Source of the DNA: Microcaldota archaeon
GTDB taxonomy: Archaea; Micrarchaeota; Micrarchaeia; Micrarchaeales; Micrarchaeaceae
Reading direction: 5' to 3'
DNA: 64,000 nucleotides
NCBI GenBank assembly: GCA_021816895.1
Contig: JAKAWW010000001.1
Coordinates: 557,067 to 621,066 of the forward strand
Under the pieces are notes generated by a model that made no database searches, was not told where the DNA came from, and saw only the letters and a list, made by a program, of their open reading frames with translations. Shown piece after piece: positions 34,878-43,326 of the stretch (positions within the stretch are counted from its first letter, which is position 1; each line of letters begins with the position of its first letter). Position numbers and translations under genes: made by a program.

Positions 34878-35258
34878 ATGAAACTTATCTATGCAAAGTT
34901 ATGGATCAAGAAATACATCAAATACAATCATAATAATTTAGACGAAAACGAGCTGAATAGAGCAATAATTAATCTTTCTCATAGGGTCTTCAAATCACAT
35001 GGGTTAAAGGGCCACAACACCAGACAGAAAATAAGACAAATCCTAGTAAATTATAGTAAAATTGAATTAGCCAAATATAACGTTTCTTTTCAAAGACCTC
35101 TTAAAGCGCACTATATAAACCATAAATACAGATATCCAAGAGTACAGTCTCGTTGGGCGATAAGATCTGTCAAGCGTATTTTACTATTTTTAGCAAAAAT
35201 TGTCGGGATTATCATAGTGGTAATTATTATTTTGTACATTATTTTTCATGTTATCTAA
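34878..35258 (+). CDS. basic tail-anchored membrane protein
   Basis: The 126-residue protein is strongly basic (His, Lys and Arg rich) over residues 1-100 and ends in a single hydrophobic helix (about 103-126) with no tail after it, a tail-anchored topology with a basic cytoplasmic domain. A GTGAGATC ribosome-like site precedes the ATG. AT-rich island composition. No family recognised. Confidence 0.55.
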   Translation: MKLIYAKLWIKKYIKYNHNNLDENELNRAIINLSHRVFKSHGLKGHNTRQKIRQILVNYSKIELAKYNVSFQRPLKAHYINHKYRYPRVQSRWAIRSVKRILLFLAKIVGIIIVVIIILYIIFHVI

Positions 35259-35412
35259 TAGTTTCATTTTCAACATTTACCCGATTCTAACACAGCAAGA
35301 CCGCAAGAGGTTAGGTATAAATAAGTCAACTCTGTGGTATATACAGAAATACATAAAAGAAGGAAAGAAAGTTAAAATCTATGGTAAAATAGTAAATAAA
35401 TTGGATGAATAA
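35248..35412 (+). CDS. 54-residue HTH-like peptide, possible C-terminal fragment of a larger protein
   Basis: A small frame from ATG 35248 to TAA 35412 contains RKRLGINKSTLWYIQKYIKE followed by GKKVKIYGKIVNKL, a helix-turn-helix-like module. It overlaps the end of the previous gene and its stop touches the ATG of the following Nudix gene (TAAATG), so translation is likely coupled. The wording vaguely recalls C-terminal tails of some archaeal Cas1 or transposon proteins; this is from memory and weak. A similar module lies before the gene at 36929. Confidence 0.4.
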   Translation: MLSNSFIFNIYPILTQQDRKRLGINKSTLWYIQKYIKEGKKVKIYGKIVNKLDE

Positions 35413-36249
35413 ATGGGGGCATTAAGTTTTTTAGGGTTGAAGTGGAAACCCAAACAAAATATGTTATATAGGGACGCAACTTGGAATTTTAAACATGGTC
35501 CAGTAATGGGAGAGGCTCAAGGACATTATAAAATTATGAACTCAAGCAGAAAGGAATCCAAAGTATATGTAATTATTAATGGTACTAGGCATCCCGGTAC
35601 TTTTAAGGTTGTTAAAGATTCATGCACTATAGGCATTGGAAAATGGTTTACTATAACCAAATTATATAAGACTACAGTTAAAAATGTAAAATTTACTAAA
35701 CGAAATATGGGGCGGAAAGTTAACCATATGTACGGAAAGTCAGTCATACACAGTTATGAATTTACTGCTGAAGTTTTAGATGCAAATAAACTATCTCCTG
35801 AAGTCGTATCACCTCGAATTAATACCAAGAACAATTCTGAACAGATATATAATAAGGTAATAAAAACACAGATTATAAGACGCAGAGGCACAGCAATAGT
35901 AGATACTCCAAAGGGAATACTTATTGCATCTCATCATAAAACTTGGCTTCTGCCAGGTGGAGGTGCAAATAGAGGAGAAAGTAGAGAAAAGGCAGCTATA
36001 CGGGAACTAAGAGAGGAAACTGGATTACGGACAATAAGTTGTCGATACTTATTTGAATATGATGAACCAGATGATGGCAGAAGGATCAGGAATCTGCATA
36101 AAGTATTTTTGATTGAAGCAGAAGGTAAACCCAGGCCCAATCATCACGATGTTCACCATTTAGCGTTCTGGAAACCGGATTGCAATATTAAATTGAGTCC
36201 TACCACTACAAGAATTGTAAATCATTATATAACTGAATTTAAAAAATAA
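35413..36249 (+). CDS. Nudix hydrolase with a novel N-terminal domain
   Basis: Residues about 148-278 are a Nudix domain with a complete box GGANRGESREKAAIRELREE followed by TGL. Residues 1-140 form a beta-rich basic domain not recognised (includes WNFKHGPVMGEAQGHYKI). The fusion suggests a dedicated substrate or recruitment module. It starts directly at the stop of the small HTH-like frame. It is the third intact Nudix protein within 11 kb. The substrate cannot be predicted. Confidence 0.8.
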   Translation: MGALSFLGLKWKPKQNMLYRDATWNFKHGPVMGEAQGHYKIMNSSRKESKVYVIINGTRHPGTFKVVKDSCTIGIGKWFTITKLYKTTVKNVKFTKRNMGRKVNHMYGKSVIHSYEFTAEVLDANKLSPEVVSPRINTKNNSEQIYNKVIKTQIIRRRGTAIVDTPKGILIASHHKTWLLPGGGANRGESREKAAIRELREETGLRTISCRYLFEYDEPDDGRRIRNLHKVFLIEAEGKPRPNHHDVHHLAFWKPDCNIKLSPTTTRIVNHYITEFKK

Positions 36250-36303
36250 GGGCATAAAAATGTCGAGTACAAATATTAATGTAGAGAGCTAGAAATTAGA
36301 TGT

Positions 36304-36648
36304 TTAAGTAGAGCAATCAGTAATAGAAATCAGAGTAGAACCGCTTAAAGTCCATATGCATAATTTTGATAAGTAAGAGGAGAGATTGGAAACTTCACTA
36401 TAAGACCAACTAAGATTTGTTTGTGTACCAGCAGAGCTTGTTAGTAGGGTTGCAGTACCTCCATTACCCGAAGTAGAGATCGAAGTCGCAACTCCGGATA
36501 CACGTTGTGTTGGTAACGACACTGTGGTTGTTAGATTACTTTGAATAGTAGATGGGCTTTGTAAACTCATGGTATGTGCTTCTAACCCTATAAAGTAACC
36601 GATCACTATTCCTATTATGATAGCCAAAATTATTGAACCTGCTCCCAC
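36304..36648 (-). CDS. small signal-anchored exported protein
   Basis: The 114-residue protein has an N-terminal hydrophobic helix (about 4-22) and a Ser/Thr-rich exported domain with a Cys pair near the end (LCIWTLSG and ITDCST) that could form a disulfide. It has no known relatives that I recognise. It is convergent to the Nudix gene. AT-rich. Confidence 0.55.
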   Translation of the reverse strand: MGAGSIILAIIIGIVIGYFIGLEAHTMSLQSPSTIQSNLTTTVSLPTQRVSGVATSISTSGNGGTATLLTSSAGTQTNLSWSYSEVSNLSSYLSKLCIWTLSGSTLISITDCST

Positions 36649-36787
36649 AAAATCACATATAAATGATCTTAACCGATCAAACTTTTATAACTTACTATAA
36701 ATTATGTTCATATTTTAGAAGAGAAAAATTAACTATGACTAGTTGTTTACAATGATTCAAATAACGGATTAAATGACTCACCACTAA

Positions 36788-36928
36788 ACTAGTATCTCCC
36801 ATAATTATGGCGTTAAACGAATTAGATTATCAAAGAGACACTTGTTTAGATTGAAGAAAAGGATAAAAAAAGGAAAGAAGATAGTGTTAAAAAGGAAAAC
36901 AATAAAGAAGTTGATGAAAGAGGATTAA
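36788..36928 (+). pseudogene. fragment of an HTH-like basic module
   Basis: An open stretch ending at a TAA that abuts the ATG at 36929 encodes LSKRHLFRLKKRIKKGKKIV followed by LKRKTIKKLMKED. Spacing and charge pattern resemble the module at 35248-35412. There is no ATG or GTG in a suitable place, so it is probably a remnant, or it starts at TTG 36842. Confidence 0.3.
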
Positions 36929-37576
36929 ATGGTTGAATATTTGACGTTTGTTAACGCTGTAAAAATATATCCACGAAGTATTGACAATGATTCACAGATT
37001 GCATCCAAAATAGATAGCACCTTCGCGTTAAAAGTATACTTAAATTCGTTAAATGCTGATTACACGCTTAAGAGTCAGGCAGAATATTTCAATGATGTGT
37101 CTCAATTCATATATAAGTTCCACATGTACTGGCACGCACCAAAAGTTAGCACAGAACCTAAAGAAGACGATAAAATAGAATACTTAAAATGGCTTTCTGA
37201 ATTGCCATTAATTACAAAGCCATTAGGTTTAAGATTCAATCCGCCATTAGCTGCAAAGGCTTTTAGACTAGTTGTCGAAAATTGGGGCAATATCTTAGCA
37301 CTACTTGGAGCTGGAATTTTGATACTTAGAACTGACAAAAATGGTAAACCGCAAATTGCCCCTCAACTAGAATATTTAAATAGAGTTTCAGATTTCTTAG
37401 CGTTGAGTAAGTGGGCTTTAAACATCATAATCAAAGAATATCGAACAGTGACAGAAGGTACAGAGCTCCACGAAAGAATCATAACATATTGCCTTAAGAA
37501 TAAATTAACTACAAATGATAAAATAGAGCACTCATATAAAAGATTTGAAAAATGGGTAAGTTTTGGATTTTTCTAG
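36929..37576 (+). CDS. hypothetical protein at the tRNA-Pro border of the island
   Basis: The 215-residue protein is helical, with one moderately hydrophobic segment (NWGNILALLGAGILIL, near 117-132) that may be a membrane helix or a buried core helix. No catalytic motif is visible. It ends 60 bases from the 3' end of the convergent tRNA-Pro gene. AT-rich composition puts it inside the island. Confidence 0.6.
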   Translation: MVEYLTFVNAVKIYPRSIDNDSQIASKIDSTFALKVYLNSLNADYTLKSQAEYFNDVSQFIYKFHMYWHAPKVSTEPKEDDKIEYLKWLSELPLITKPLGLRFNPPLAAKAFRLVVENWGNILALLGAGILILRTDKNGKPQIAPQLEYLNRVSDFLALSKWALNIIIKEYRTVTEGTELHERIITYCLKNKLTTNDKIEHSYKRFEKWVSFGFF

Positions 37577-37635
37577 TGTTCAAATCTTAGAAAAGGGGGA
37601 CATTTGAGTAATTTATATATAACCCCAGCAATGAA

Positions 37636-37708
37636 TGGGGAGCAGGAGATTTGAACTCCTATAGCAAGCGCCCAAGGCTTGCAGTCTGCCAGGTTAGCGT
37701 AGCTCCCC
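37636..37708 (-). tRNA. tRNA-Pro (TGG)
   Basis: A 7-bp acceptor stem (GGGGAGC/GCTCCCC), anticodon arm CAAGC-CTTGGGC-GCTTG giving anticodon TGG, and T-arm AGGAG-TTCAAAT-CTCCT are all intact, with discriminator A and no encoded CCA. The D-arm pairs poorly (CGCT against GACT, two of four pairs), which is unusual. Its 3' end faces the AT-rich island, the classical integration site orientation; no second copy of the tRNA 3' end was found at the other side. Confidence 0.85.
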
Positions 37709-37759
37709 TTTTTGCATTTGTAGATTTGTGCTGCAACTGCTTTATATCTTTTGCTTCGC

Positions 37760-39721
37760 TTACCAAAGGTTCGCATTCTCATATTGCTGTTTTGGCTCCT
37801 CAAGCTTGCTAAGCTGCTTGAAGGCTTTGACAAAATGTGGATGGCTTACTACAGGCACAAGGGCGCGCACCGGCGCTGGCGAGTGTGGATCAGCATATGC
37901 CAGCAATTCACGGCTTTCTTTTGCGGTTATGTCCTTCCATATCTGCGACCACGCTATGAAGAAGCGCTGCTCTTCTGTAAAACCTTCAACTTTTTTGCCC
38001 ATAGAGCCGTGAACCTTGAGCGCATCGTATGCTATGCTTATGCCTCCCAAATCTGCAATATTTTCGCCCATGGTAAGCTTGCCGTTTATCTTTATGCCCG
38101 GAAGCACAGATATCGAGCCATAGAGCTTGGCAATCTTGCCGGCCCTGATGGCAAAGCGCCTCGTGTCGCCTTTCGACCATTGGTTCTTCATGTTGCCATG
38201 CTTGTCGAAAAGCCGCCCTTGGTCGTCAAAGCCATGGGTCATCTCGTGCCCAAGAACGCCGCCTATGCTGCCAAAATTCACGGCAAGATCTGCATTGGCA
38301 TCGAAAAACGGAGGTTGCAGTATGCCAGCAGGCACCACTATCTCGTTGCGCGATGTATCATTGTAAGCGTCTACCTCGCTTACAGGCATATACCATTCTT
38401 CCTTGTCAACATTCTTGCCTATGCGCCTAATCTGCCTGTCAAGCTCGAACTGGTAGGCTTTTATCACGTTGCCTACAAGATCATGCCTGTCAAGATGCAG
38501 GCTTGAATAGTCCCTGAAGCGCTTCGGATAGCCAACTTTAGCATTCATGGCATCGAGCTTTTCGATTGCTGCTTTCTTTGTGCTTGGGCTCATCCACGCG
38601 TTATTGATTAATCTTTTCCTGAATGCCTCTTTTATGTCTTTGACTAGGGCTTCAGCCTCCTTCTTAGCGCTTTCCGCAAAGTACTCCTTGACGTAGATGC
38701 TGCCCAGAGCTTCCCCCAGCATGCGAATTATATGGTTTACGCCGCGCTCCCATCTTTGCTTGTTTTTAAGCTGCCCCGAAAGCGTTTTGCCGTAAAACCT
38801 GAAATGCTCATCTTGAGCTGCCTTGTGCAGCAATGGCGCATACTCATTGATGATGCACCACTTTAGGTATGCCTTGATGCTGTCAAGCCCTGCTTCCGAA
38901 ACAACAGAGCCTATTGCATCGAGGTATTCAGGCTGGCCAACAACTGCATAATCAAGGCTTTTTATGCCAAGCCCATTGATGAAGCGGGTTATGCCAACGC
39001 CTTTGTATCGTTTTGCAAGCTTGCTTGCACTCAGCTTGTTGTAACTCTTCAGCTCGTCTCGCTCCTCTGCGCTGCCTCTGCTGGCCCTAGCAAGCCGTGT
39101 CTCTATGCGCACAACTGCATTTGCCATGCTCCGAGCTTCGCTTAAACCCATGCCATAAAGGGAGAACATTGCGGCGATATGATTTGCATAATTACGCCTA
39201 AGGCTTGCAAACCTCTTCTCAAAGTAATAGCTTTTCTCCGGAAGGTTTATGCCTGCCTGCCATATGTAGAGCGCGTAAACATCACTTTTCCTTTTATCGC
39301 TTTCCGAAAATATATCAAAAAATGTGGAAACGCCGAGCCTGTAAAGCTTTGCCATTACAGCGCTGAGCTCGCCGCTGCTTTGCACCGAGTCTACGATTTC
39401 CATGATGGGCCTTATTGGGGCAAACTTCAGCTTTTCTAGCAACTTTGTGTCCATATATGAAGCATAGAAAGTTCCTACAATGCTTCTTGTCACATCGCGG
39501 CTCCTTGTCTTTGCACAAGATTCAACAATGGCTTTGAGCTTTGCAAGGTTTTTGTCGTAAAGTTCGTAAAACGAATCCAGCGATGACTTGTCCTTAGGCA
39601 GCTTGTGGGTCTTGAGCCAGCAGCCGCATGCATACATGTAGAAGTCGTCGAACGGGTCTATTGATTGATCCATATTGCCTAGGCTGAACCCTATCGATTT
39701 TCCACGCTTGCAATTTGACAT
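37760..39721 (-). CDS. zinc endopeptidase, family M13 (neprilysin/PepO-like)
   Basis: The 653-residue protein opens with GFSLGNMDQSIDPFDDFY, the N-terminal signature of M13, and has the zinc motif in LGHEMTHGFDDQGR, the second zinc ligand in GENIADLGG, and VDAYNDTSRNEIVVPAG corresponding to the NAYY substrate segment. M13 enzymes cleave short peptides before hydrophobic residues. There is no signal peptide or membrane helix, so it is cytosolic here, like bacterial PepO. ATG 39721 is used; a TTG 15 bases earlier is unlikely. M13 is mostly bacterial and eukaryotic, so transfer is likely. Confidence 0.92.
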   Translation of the reverse strand: MSNCKRGKSIGFSLGNMDQSIDPFDDFYMYACGCWLKTHKLPKDKSSLDSFYELYDKNLAKLKAIVESCAKTRSRDVTRSIVGTFYASYMDTKLLEKLKFAPIRPIMEIVDSVQSSGELSAVMAKLYRLGVSTFFDIFSESDKRKSDVYALYIWQAGINLPEKSYYFEKRFASLRRNYANHIAAMFSLYGMGLSEARSMANAVVRIETRLARASRGSAEERDELKSYNKLSASKLAKRYKGVGITRFINGLGIKSLDYAVVGQPEYLDAIGSVVSEAGLDSIKAYLKWCIINEYAPLLHKAAQDEHFRFYGKTLSGQLKNKQRWERGVNHIIRMLGEALGSIYVKEYFAESAKKEAEALVKDIKEAFRKRLINNAWMSPSTKKAAIEKLDAMNAKVGYPKRFRDYSSLHLDRHDLVGNVIKAYQFELDRQIRRIGKNVDKEEWYMPVSEVDAYNDTSRNEIVVPAGILQPPFFDANADLAVNFGSIGGVLGHEMTHGFDDQGRLFDKHGNMKNQWSKGDTRRFAIRAGKIAKLYGSISVLPGIKINGKLTMGENIADLGGISIAYDALKVHGSMGKKVEGFTEEQRFFIAWSQIWKDITAKESRELLAYADPHSPAPVRALVPVVSHPHFVKAFKQLSKLEEPKQQYENANLW

Positions 39722-39839
39722 GCGACCATTCCACAACAGTATAATATGCTTTTATCTTTTTCCTGCTTGACGCACTCTATCAGGCACTGCTTTGCTTAAG
39801 ATGACACGCAATGCGCACTATGTTGATTGGCACGCAAGC

Positions 39840-39848
39840 ATATAAATA
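39840..39848 (+). promoter_or_regulatory. TATA box of the RFC-S gene
   Basis: ATATAAATA begins 28 bases before ATG 39868. This spacing supports a leaderless start there and argues against longer upstream readings. Confidence 0.6.
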
Positions 39849-39867
39849 TTTTCACAGAAAAGTTGTA

Positions 39868-40839
39868 ATGCCTTCTTGTGGTTTTATGAATATAGATCTG
39901 CCGTGGACTGAAAAATACAGGCCGAAGTCGCTCAGCGAGGTCATAGGCCAGAAGATAATAGTGGAAAGGCTGAAGTCGTTCGTGGAGCGCAAGAACTTCC
40001 CTAATATGATATTTGCAGGGGGGCCAGGCGTCGGGAAGACCGCATGCGCGATAGCGATGGCAAGAGACCTTTACAACGGCAACATGTCGAGCTCGTTCAA
40101 GGAGATGAACGCGAGCGACGAGCGCGGCATAGACGTTATACGCGGCTCCGTGAAGGAGTTCGCAAAGACTATTGCGATCGGAGACATACCCACAAAGATA
40201 ATATTCCTTGACGAAGCAGACGCGCTGACCGCTGACGCGCAGCACGCGCTCAGGAGAACAATGGAGAAATATGCTGCAGAGACGCGCTTTGTGCTTAGCG
40301 CCAATTATGCGAGCAAGATCATAGAGCCCATACAGAGCAGGTGCGTTGTATTCAGGTTCAAGCCGTTGAGCGAGAGCGAGATGAAGGAGTACATAAAGAG
40401 GATTGAAAAGGGCGAGGATCTTGATCTCGACGACAAGGTTGTTGAGGCGCTTATTTATGTGAGCGACGGCGACCTTAGGAAGCTCACTAACATATTGCAA
40501 AGCGCCGCAATGCAGAGCAAGAAGATAACGGAGAGCAGTATTTATGATGTTGCCGCTCGGGCAAGGCCAAAGGAGATCATATCCATGCTTAAATACGCGA
40601 TGGGAGGTGATTTTCTTCACGCAAGGGAGGAGCTAGACAACCTTATGCTTAAGCTGGGCATGAGCGCCGAAGACATACTCACGCAGAGCTACCGCGAGGT
40701 GCAGAACCTCAACATTGAAGAAAGGCAGAAGCTGGAAGTGGTAAAGGAGATAGCAGAATGCAACTTCAGGATTGTAGAAGGCGCAAACGAGCGCATACAG
40801 ATAGAAGCAATGCTGGCGAGCCTTGCGCTCAAGAAATAG
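39868..40839 (+). CDS. rfcS: replication factor C small subunit (clamp loader)
   Basis: The 323-residue AAA+ protein loads the PCNA sliding clamp. Seen are the start NIDLPWTEKYRPKSLSEVIG, Walker A GGPGVGKTACA, Walker B IIFLDEADAL, the sensor 1 segment LSANYASKI, the arginine-finger motif SRC, and the helical collar in the C-terminal third. Length matches archaeal RFC-S (315-330). The start at 39868 is chosen from the TATA distance; ATG 39886 six codons later is an alternative. Archaeal marker. Confidence 0.93.
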   Translation: MPSCGFMNIDLPWTEKYRPKSLSEVIGQKIIVERLKSFVERKNFPNMIFAGGPGVGKTACAIAMARDLYNGNMSSSFKEMNASDERGIDVIRGSVKEFAKTIAIGDIPTKIIFLDEADALTADAQHALRRTMEKYAAETRFVLSANYASKIIEPIQSRCVVFRFKPLSESEMKEYIKRIEKGEDLDLDDKVVEALIYVSDGDLRKLTNILQSAAMQSKKITESSIYDVAARARPKEIISMLKYAMGGDFLHAREELDNLMLKLGMSAEDILTQSYREVQNLNIEERQKLEVVKEIAECNFRIVEGANERIQIEAMLASLALKK

Positions 40840-40847
40840 CGCGCTAG

Positions 40848-41537
40848 CTACTTGAGCTCTATCTCAAGAGGACCGCCGTAGCCGATTTCCGGAGCCTGTA
40901 TGAATATAGTGGCTACAAAAGAATTCCTGTTGTCTATTGTGAAGGGCGGTTCGGGTATGCTGCTGACAAACTTGAACGGAACGTTGACGCTTATGCTGCT
41001 TACCTTGTCGCCAAGAGAGAGGATCTTGTAGAGCTGCACGTTCACCCTGAAGGCCTGGCTCTTCCTTATGTTCATTGCCATTTCGGTGCTTGGTATCGGT
41101 ACCTTTTTCGAATTGCGCACAAGCACTATTCTATTTATCTCTACGCGCACCTTATCAGGCTCGTTCTCAGTAAATGATACCTCGAGCGGGCCCTTGAAGC
41201 TGTAAGGCGGCGCCTCTATGGCCAGCTTGAATTCTATCTTATCCCCATATTTTATAGTTGCCGGCAGCTTCGGCTCAACGTTGACAAGCTTGAAAGGAGC
41301 CTCAACGCTTACGCTTTGCACTGTCATGTCTTCAAGCACGGTGCTCTTGAGTATGTGCTGCAGCATGTCGGTGCCTTCCTGCCTGTTGTGGAAAGGTATC
41401 ACCATGTCGAATATGCGGTTGCTTGTCTTCATGCCTGGCGCGTGATGCGTTTCGCCGTGCCACTTAAGGTTTACAGTGGTTATTTCGGTGTTCGCAGGCT
41501 TTTCTCTTTTGAATATGCTTCCTATTCCTAGTTTCAA
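40848..41537 (-). CDS. hypothetical beta-sandwich (arrestin-like) protein
   Basis: The product of about 230 residues is almost all beta strand, with two similar halves each ending in a phrase such as YSFKGPLEVSF and GYGGPLEIELK, suggesting a duplicated immunoglobulin- or arrestin-like sandwich. No catalytic residues stand out and there is no signal peptide. A TTG at 41537 preceded by GGTGGT is the likely start; a further TTG 36 bases upstream has no ribosome site. It follows the carbamoyltransferase gene closely on the same strand and may be co-transcribed. Confidence 0.6.
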   Translation of the reverse strand: MKLGIGSIFKREKPANTEITTVNLKWHGETHHAPGMKTSNRIFDMVIPFHNRQEGTDMLQHILKSTVLEDMTVQSVSVEAPFKLVNVEPKLPATIKYGDKIEFKLAIEAPPYSFKGPLEVSFTENEPDKVRVEINRIVLVRNSKKVPIPSTEMAMNIRKSQAFRVNVQLYKILSLGDKVSSISVNVPFKFVSSIPEPPFTIDNRNSFVATIFIQAPEIGYGGPLEIELK

Positions 41538-41578
41538 TATACCACCATGCGGGCAGATTGATATGCAGGGCAAACAAT

Positions 41579-43315
41579 TTATTGCTGCTTCTTTTTTTCA
41601 ATGAGATAGTTTCCCATTATGAGCGTGTCAGCGCCAGTGTTCTCCAATGTCCATATGGCGTCTTCCGGGCTCATGACAATAGGCTTGCCATGCTTGTTGA
41701 AGCTCGTGTTAAGTATTGCGCCTACGCCGGTTTGCTTCCTTACTTTTTCAATGAGCTGCCTGTATTGCCTGTTCTCCGTGCCGAGAACCTGGGGCCTTGT
41801 GGTGTGATCTACGTGGGAAGCAGCCACCATGTACTGCCTGTGCTCCTGCTTCACGGTATTGGCGCTTGTCATGAACCTGTTTGGCGCGACATAGTCTTCG
41901 AATATCTTCTTGGCGTCCTCTTCAAGCACGGTGCTTGCAAAAGGCTGATAGTATGGGCGCTTCTTTATTATGATGTTTATCTTGTTCCTCGCCTCTGGAT
42001 CGTCTGGCAGTGCAAGAACGCTCCTGTTGCCGAGAGCCCTGGGACCGTATTCCATCCTGCCCTGGAACCACAATATTATCTTGTTTTGAAGGAGCAAATC
42101 GGCAGCATGGCCAACAGGATCCTGGAGCCTTTCAACGCTAAGCCTGCTTCTGCTTATGCGTCTCACATAAGAGCCTATCTCCTCGTCGCTGTACTCTGGC
42201 CCAAGATATGCATGCTCAACCTGCTTTCCGCCAAACTTGCCGTTAAGCATGAAGTCTATGTATGATGCGGATCCATACGAGAGGCCGCCGTCGCCCATGT
42301 GCGGGAATATGAAAAGGTTCTTTACCTCAGGCATATGCTCTATGCGCATGTTCGTTATAACATTTGAGAAGAAGCCGCCGCCAACAGCGACATTGTGTAT
42401 GCCTGTTTCGGCCACCCACTGCCTTACTATCTTCAAGACCTGCTCCTCAACATGCCTTTGAACAGCGTAGGCGAACGACTCCCTGTCATGGTTGGAGAGC
42501 ACGTGATCCTTCATGTATTCGGCAAGCAGCAACTCGTCTCTGGTGCCGTGCCTGCTCTCAAGCTGCCTTGTCCTCTCGTTGTATCTTATGAAGTAGTCAA
42601 GGCCCTTTATCTCTGCTGGGTATGAGTATGCGGCAAGGCTCATGAGCTTGCCTTCATCCTCGCTATATCGCATGTCGCATGCTACGGTTGCCGCGCCGTA
42701 GAATATGCCGAGGCTTGTGCTCGCCTTGAATTCGGCGAGGCGCTTCATGTTTCCTCTCTCGCCTATTGAGACGGTGCCGCTCAGGCCGTCTCCAGCGCCG
42801 TCAAGGGTTATGACAAGCGCTTCCTTGAAGCCCGAGCCAAAGTAGGCTGCAGCCGCATGTGCAAGGTGGTGCTCCACTACATATACCTTCTTGCCTGCTA
42901 GCTCTGGATTTATTGCAGCGAGGCGCCTGCTCGTTACGCTTGCGCTGACACTGTTGCCAGCAGCGCGCCATAGCGCCTTTGGATTCTGGTTTTGGACCAG
43001 CTTGTATATGAAGTTGGCAAGATGAAGGCTTGGCCTTGACGGCTTTGGGAGCTCCCTGCGCCACAGCTTCCTGCGCTTCCTGTCCCATGATGGAATCAGC
43101 CTAGATATCAGGGCGTTGCCGCCTATCCACGCAAGTGCTACCGCATCTATGCCATCTACCCTTCCATGGGTCGCATACCTTATTGAGTGGTAGGGAAAGC
43201 CCACCTCGTTCTTGTTCTTGGTGAAGCGCTCCTCGTTGACAGCACTTATAGCTGCACCTTTGCCTATTATGGCGCAGCCTGAATCATGAGAATCCCCTAT
43301 GCCTAGCACAGCCAT
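41579..43315 (-). CDS. carbamoyltransferase, NodU/CmcH family
   Basis: The 578-residue protein has the N-terminal Kae1-like half (MAVLGIGDSHDSG, NEERFTKNKN, VEHHLAHAAAAYFGSGF, TLDGAGDGLSGTV) and the YrdC-like C-terminal half (LWFQGRMEYGPRALGNRS). The family moves carbamoyl from carbamoyl phosphate through carbamoyl-AMP onto a sugar or other hydroxyl, here likely a surface glycan (inference). The HxxxH metal site is in the HHLAHAAA stretch. ATG 43315 has GTGAT six bases before it and is preferred to GTG 43324. It follows the MEMO gene with about 11 bases between them. Confidence 0.9.
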   Translation of the reverse strand: MAVLGIGDSHDSGCAIIGKGAAISAVNEERFTKNKNEVGFPYHSIRYATHGRVDGIDAVALAWIGGNALISRLIPSWDRKRRKLWRRELPKPSRPSLHLANFIYKLVQNQNPKALWRAAGNSVSASVTSRRLAAINPELAGKKVYVVEHHLAHAAAAYFGSGFKEALVITLDGAGDGLSGTVSIGERGNMKRLAEFKASTSLGIFYGAATVACDMRYSEDEGKLMSLAAYSYPAEIKGLDYFIRYNERTRQLESRHGTRDELLLAEYMKDHVLSNHDRESFAYAVQRHVEEQVLKIVRQWVAETGIHNVAVGGGFFSNVITNMRIEHMPEVKNLFIFPHMGDGGLSYGSASYIDFMLNGKFGGKQVEHAYLGPEYSDEEIGSYVRRISRSRLSVERLQDPVGHAADLLLQNKIILWFQGRMEYGPRALGNRSVLALPDDPEARNKINIIIKKRPYYQPFASTVLEEDAKKIFEDYVAPNRFMTSANTVKQEHRQYMVAASHVDHTTRPQVLGTENRQYRQLIEKVRKQTGVGAILNTSFNKHGKPIVMSPEDAIWTLENTGADTLIMGNYLIEKKKQQ

Positions 43316-43326
43316 TGTAATCACAT

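Noticed and set aside
35248-35412. Complete cas1 gene
   Set aside because: Only a 54-codon tail-like frame is present; no Cas1 active-site region or other cas gene lies nearby.
37751-38506. 251-codon plus-strand frame opposite the M13 peptidase
   Set aside because: It is antisense to the zinc-motif part of a full-length peptidase.
39796-40620. 274-codon minus-strand frame opposite RFC-S
   Set aside because: RFC-S has all AAA+ motifs on the plus strand; the antisense frame has none.
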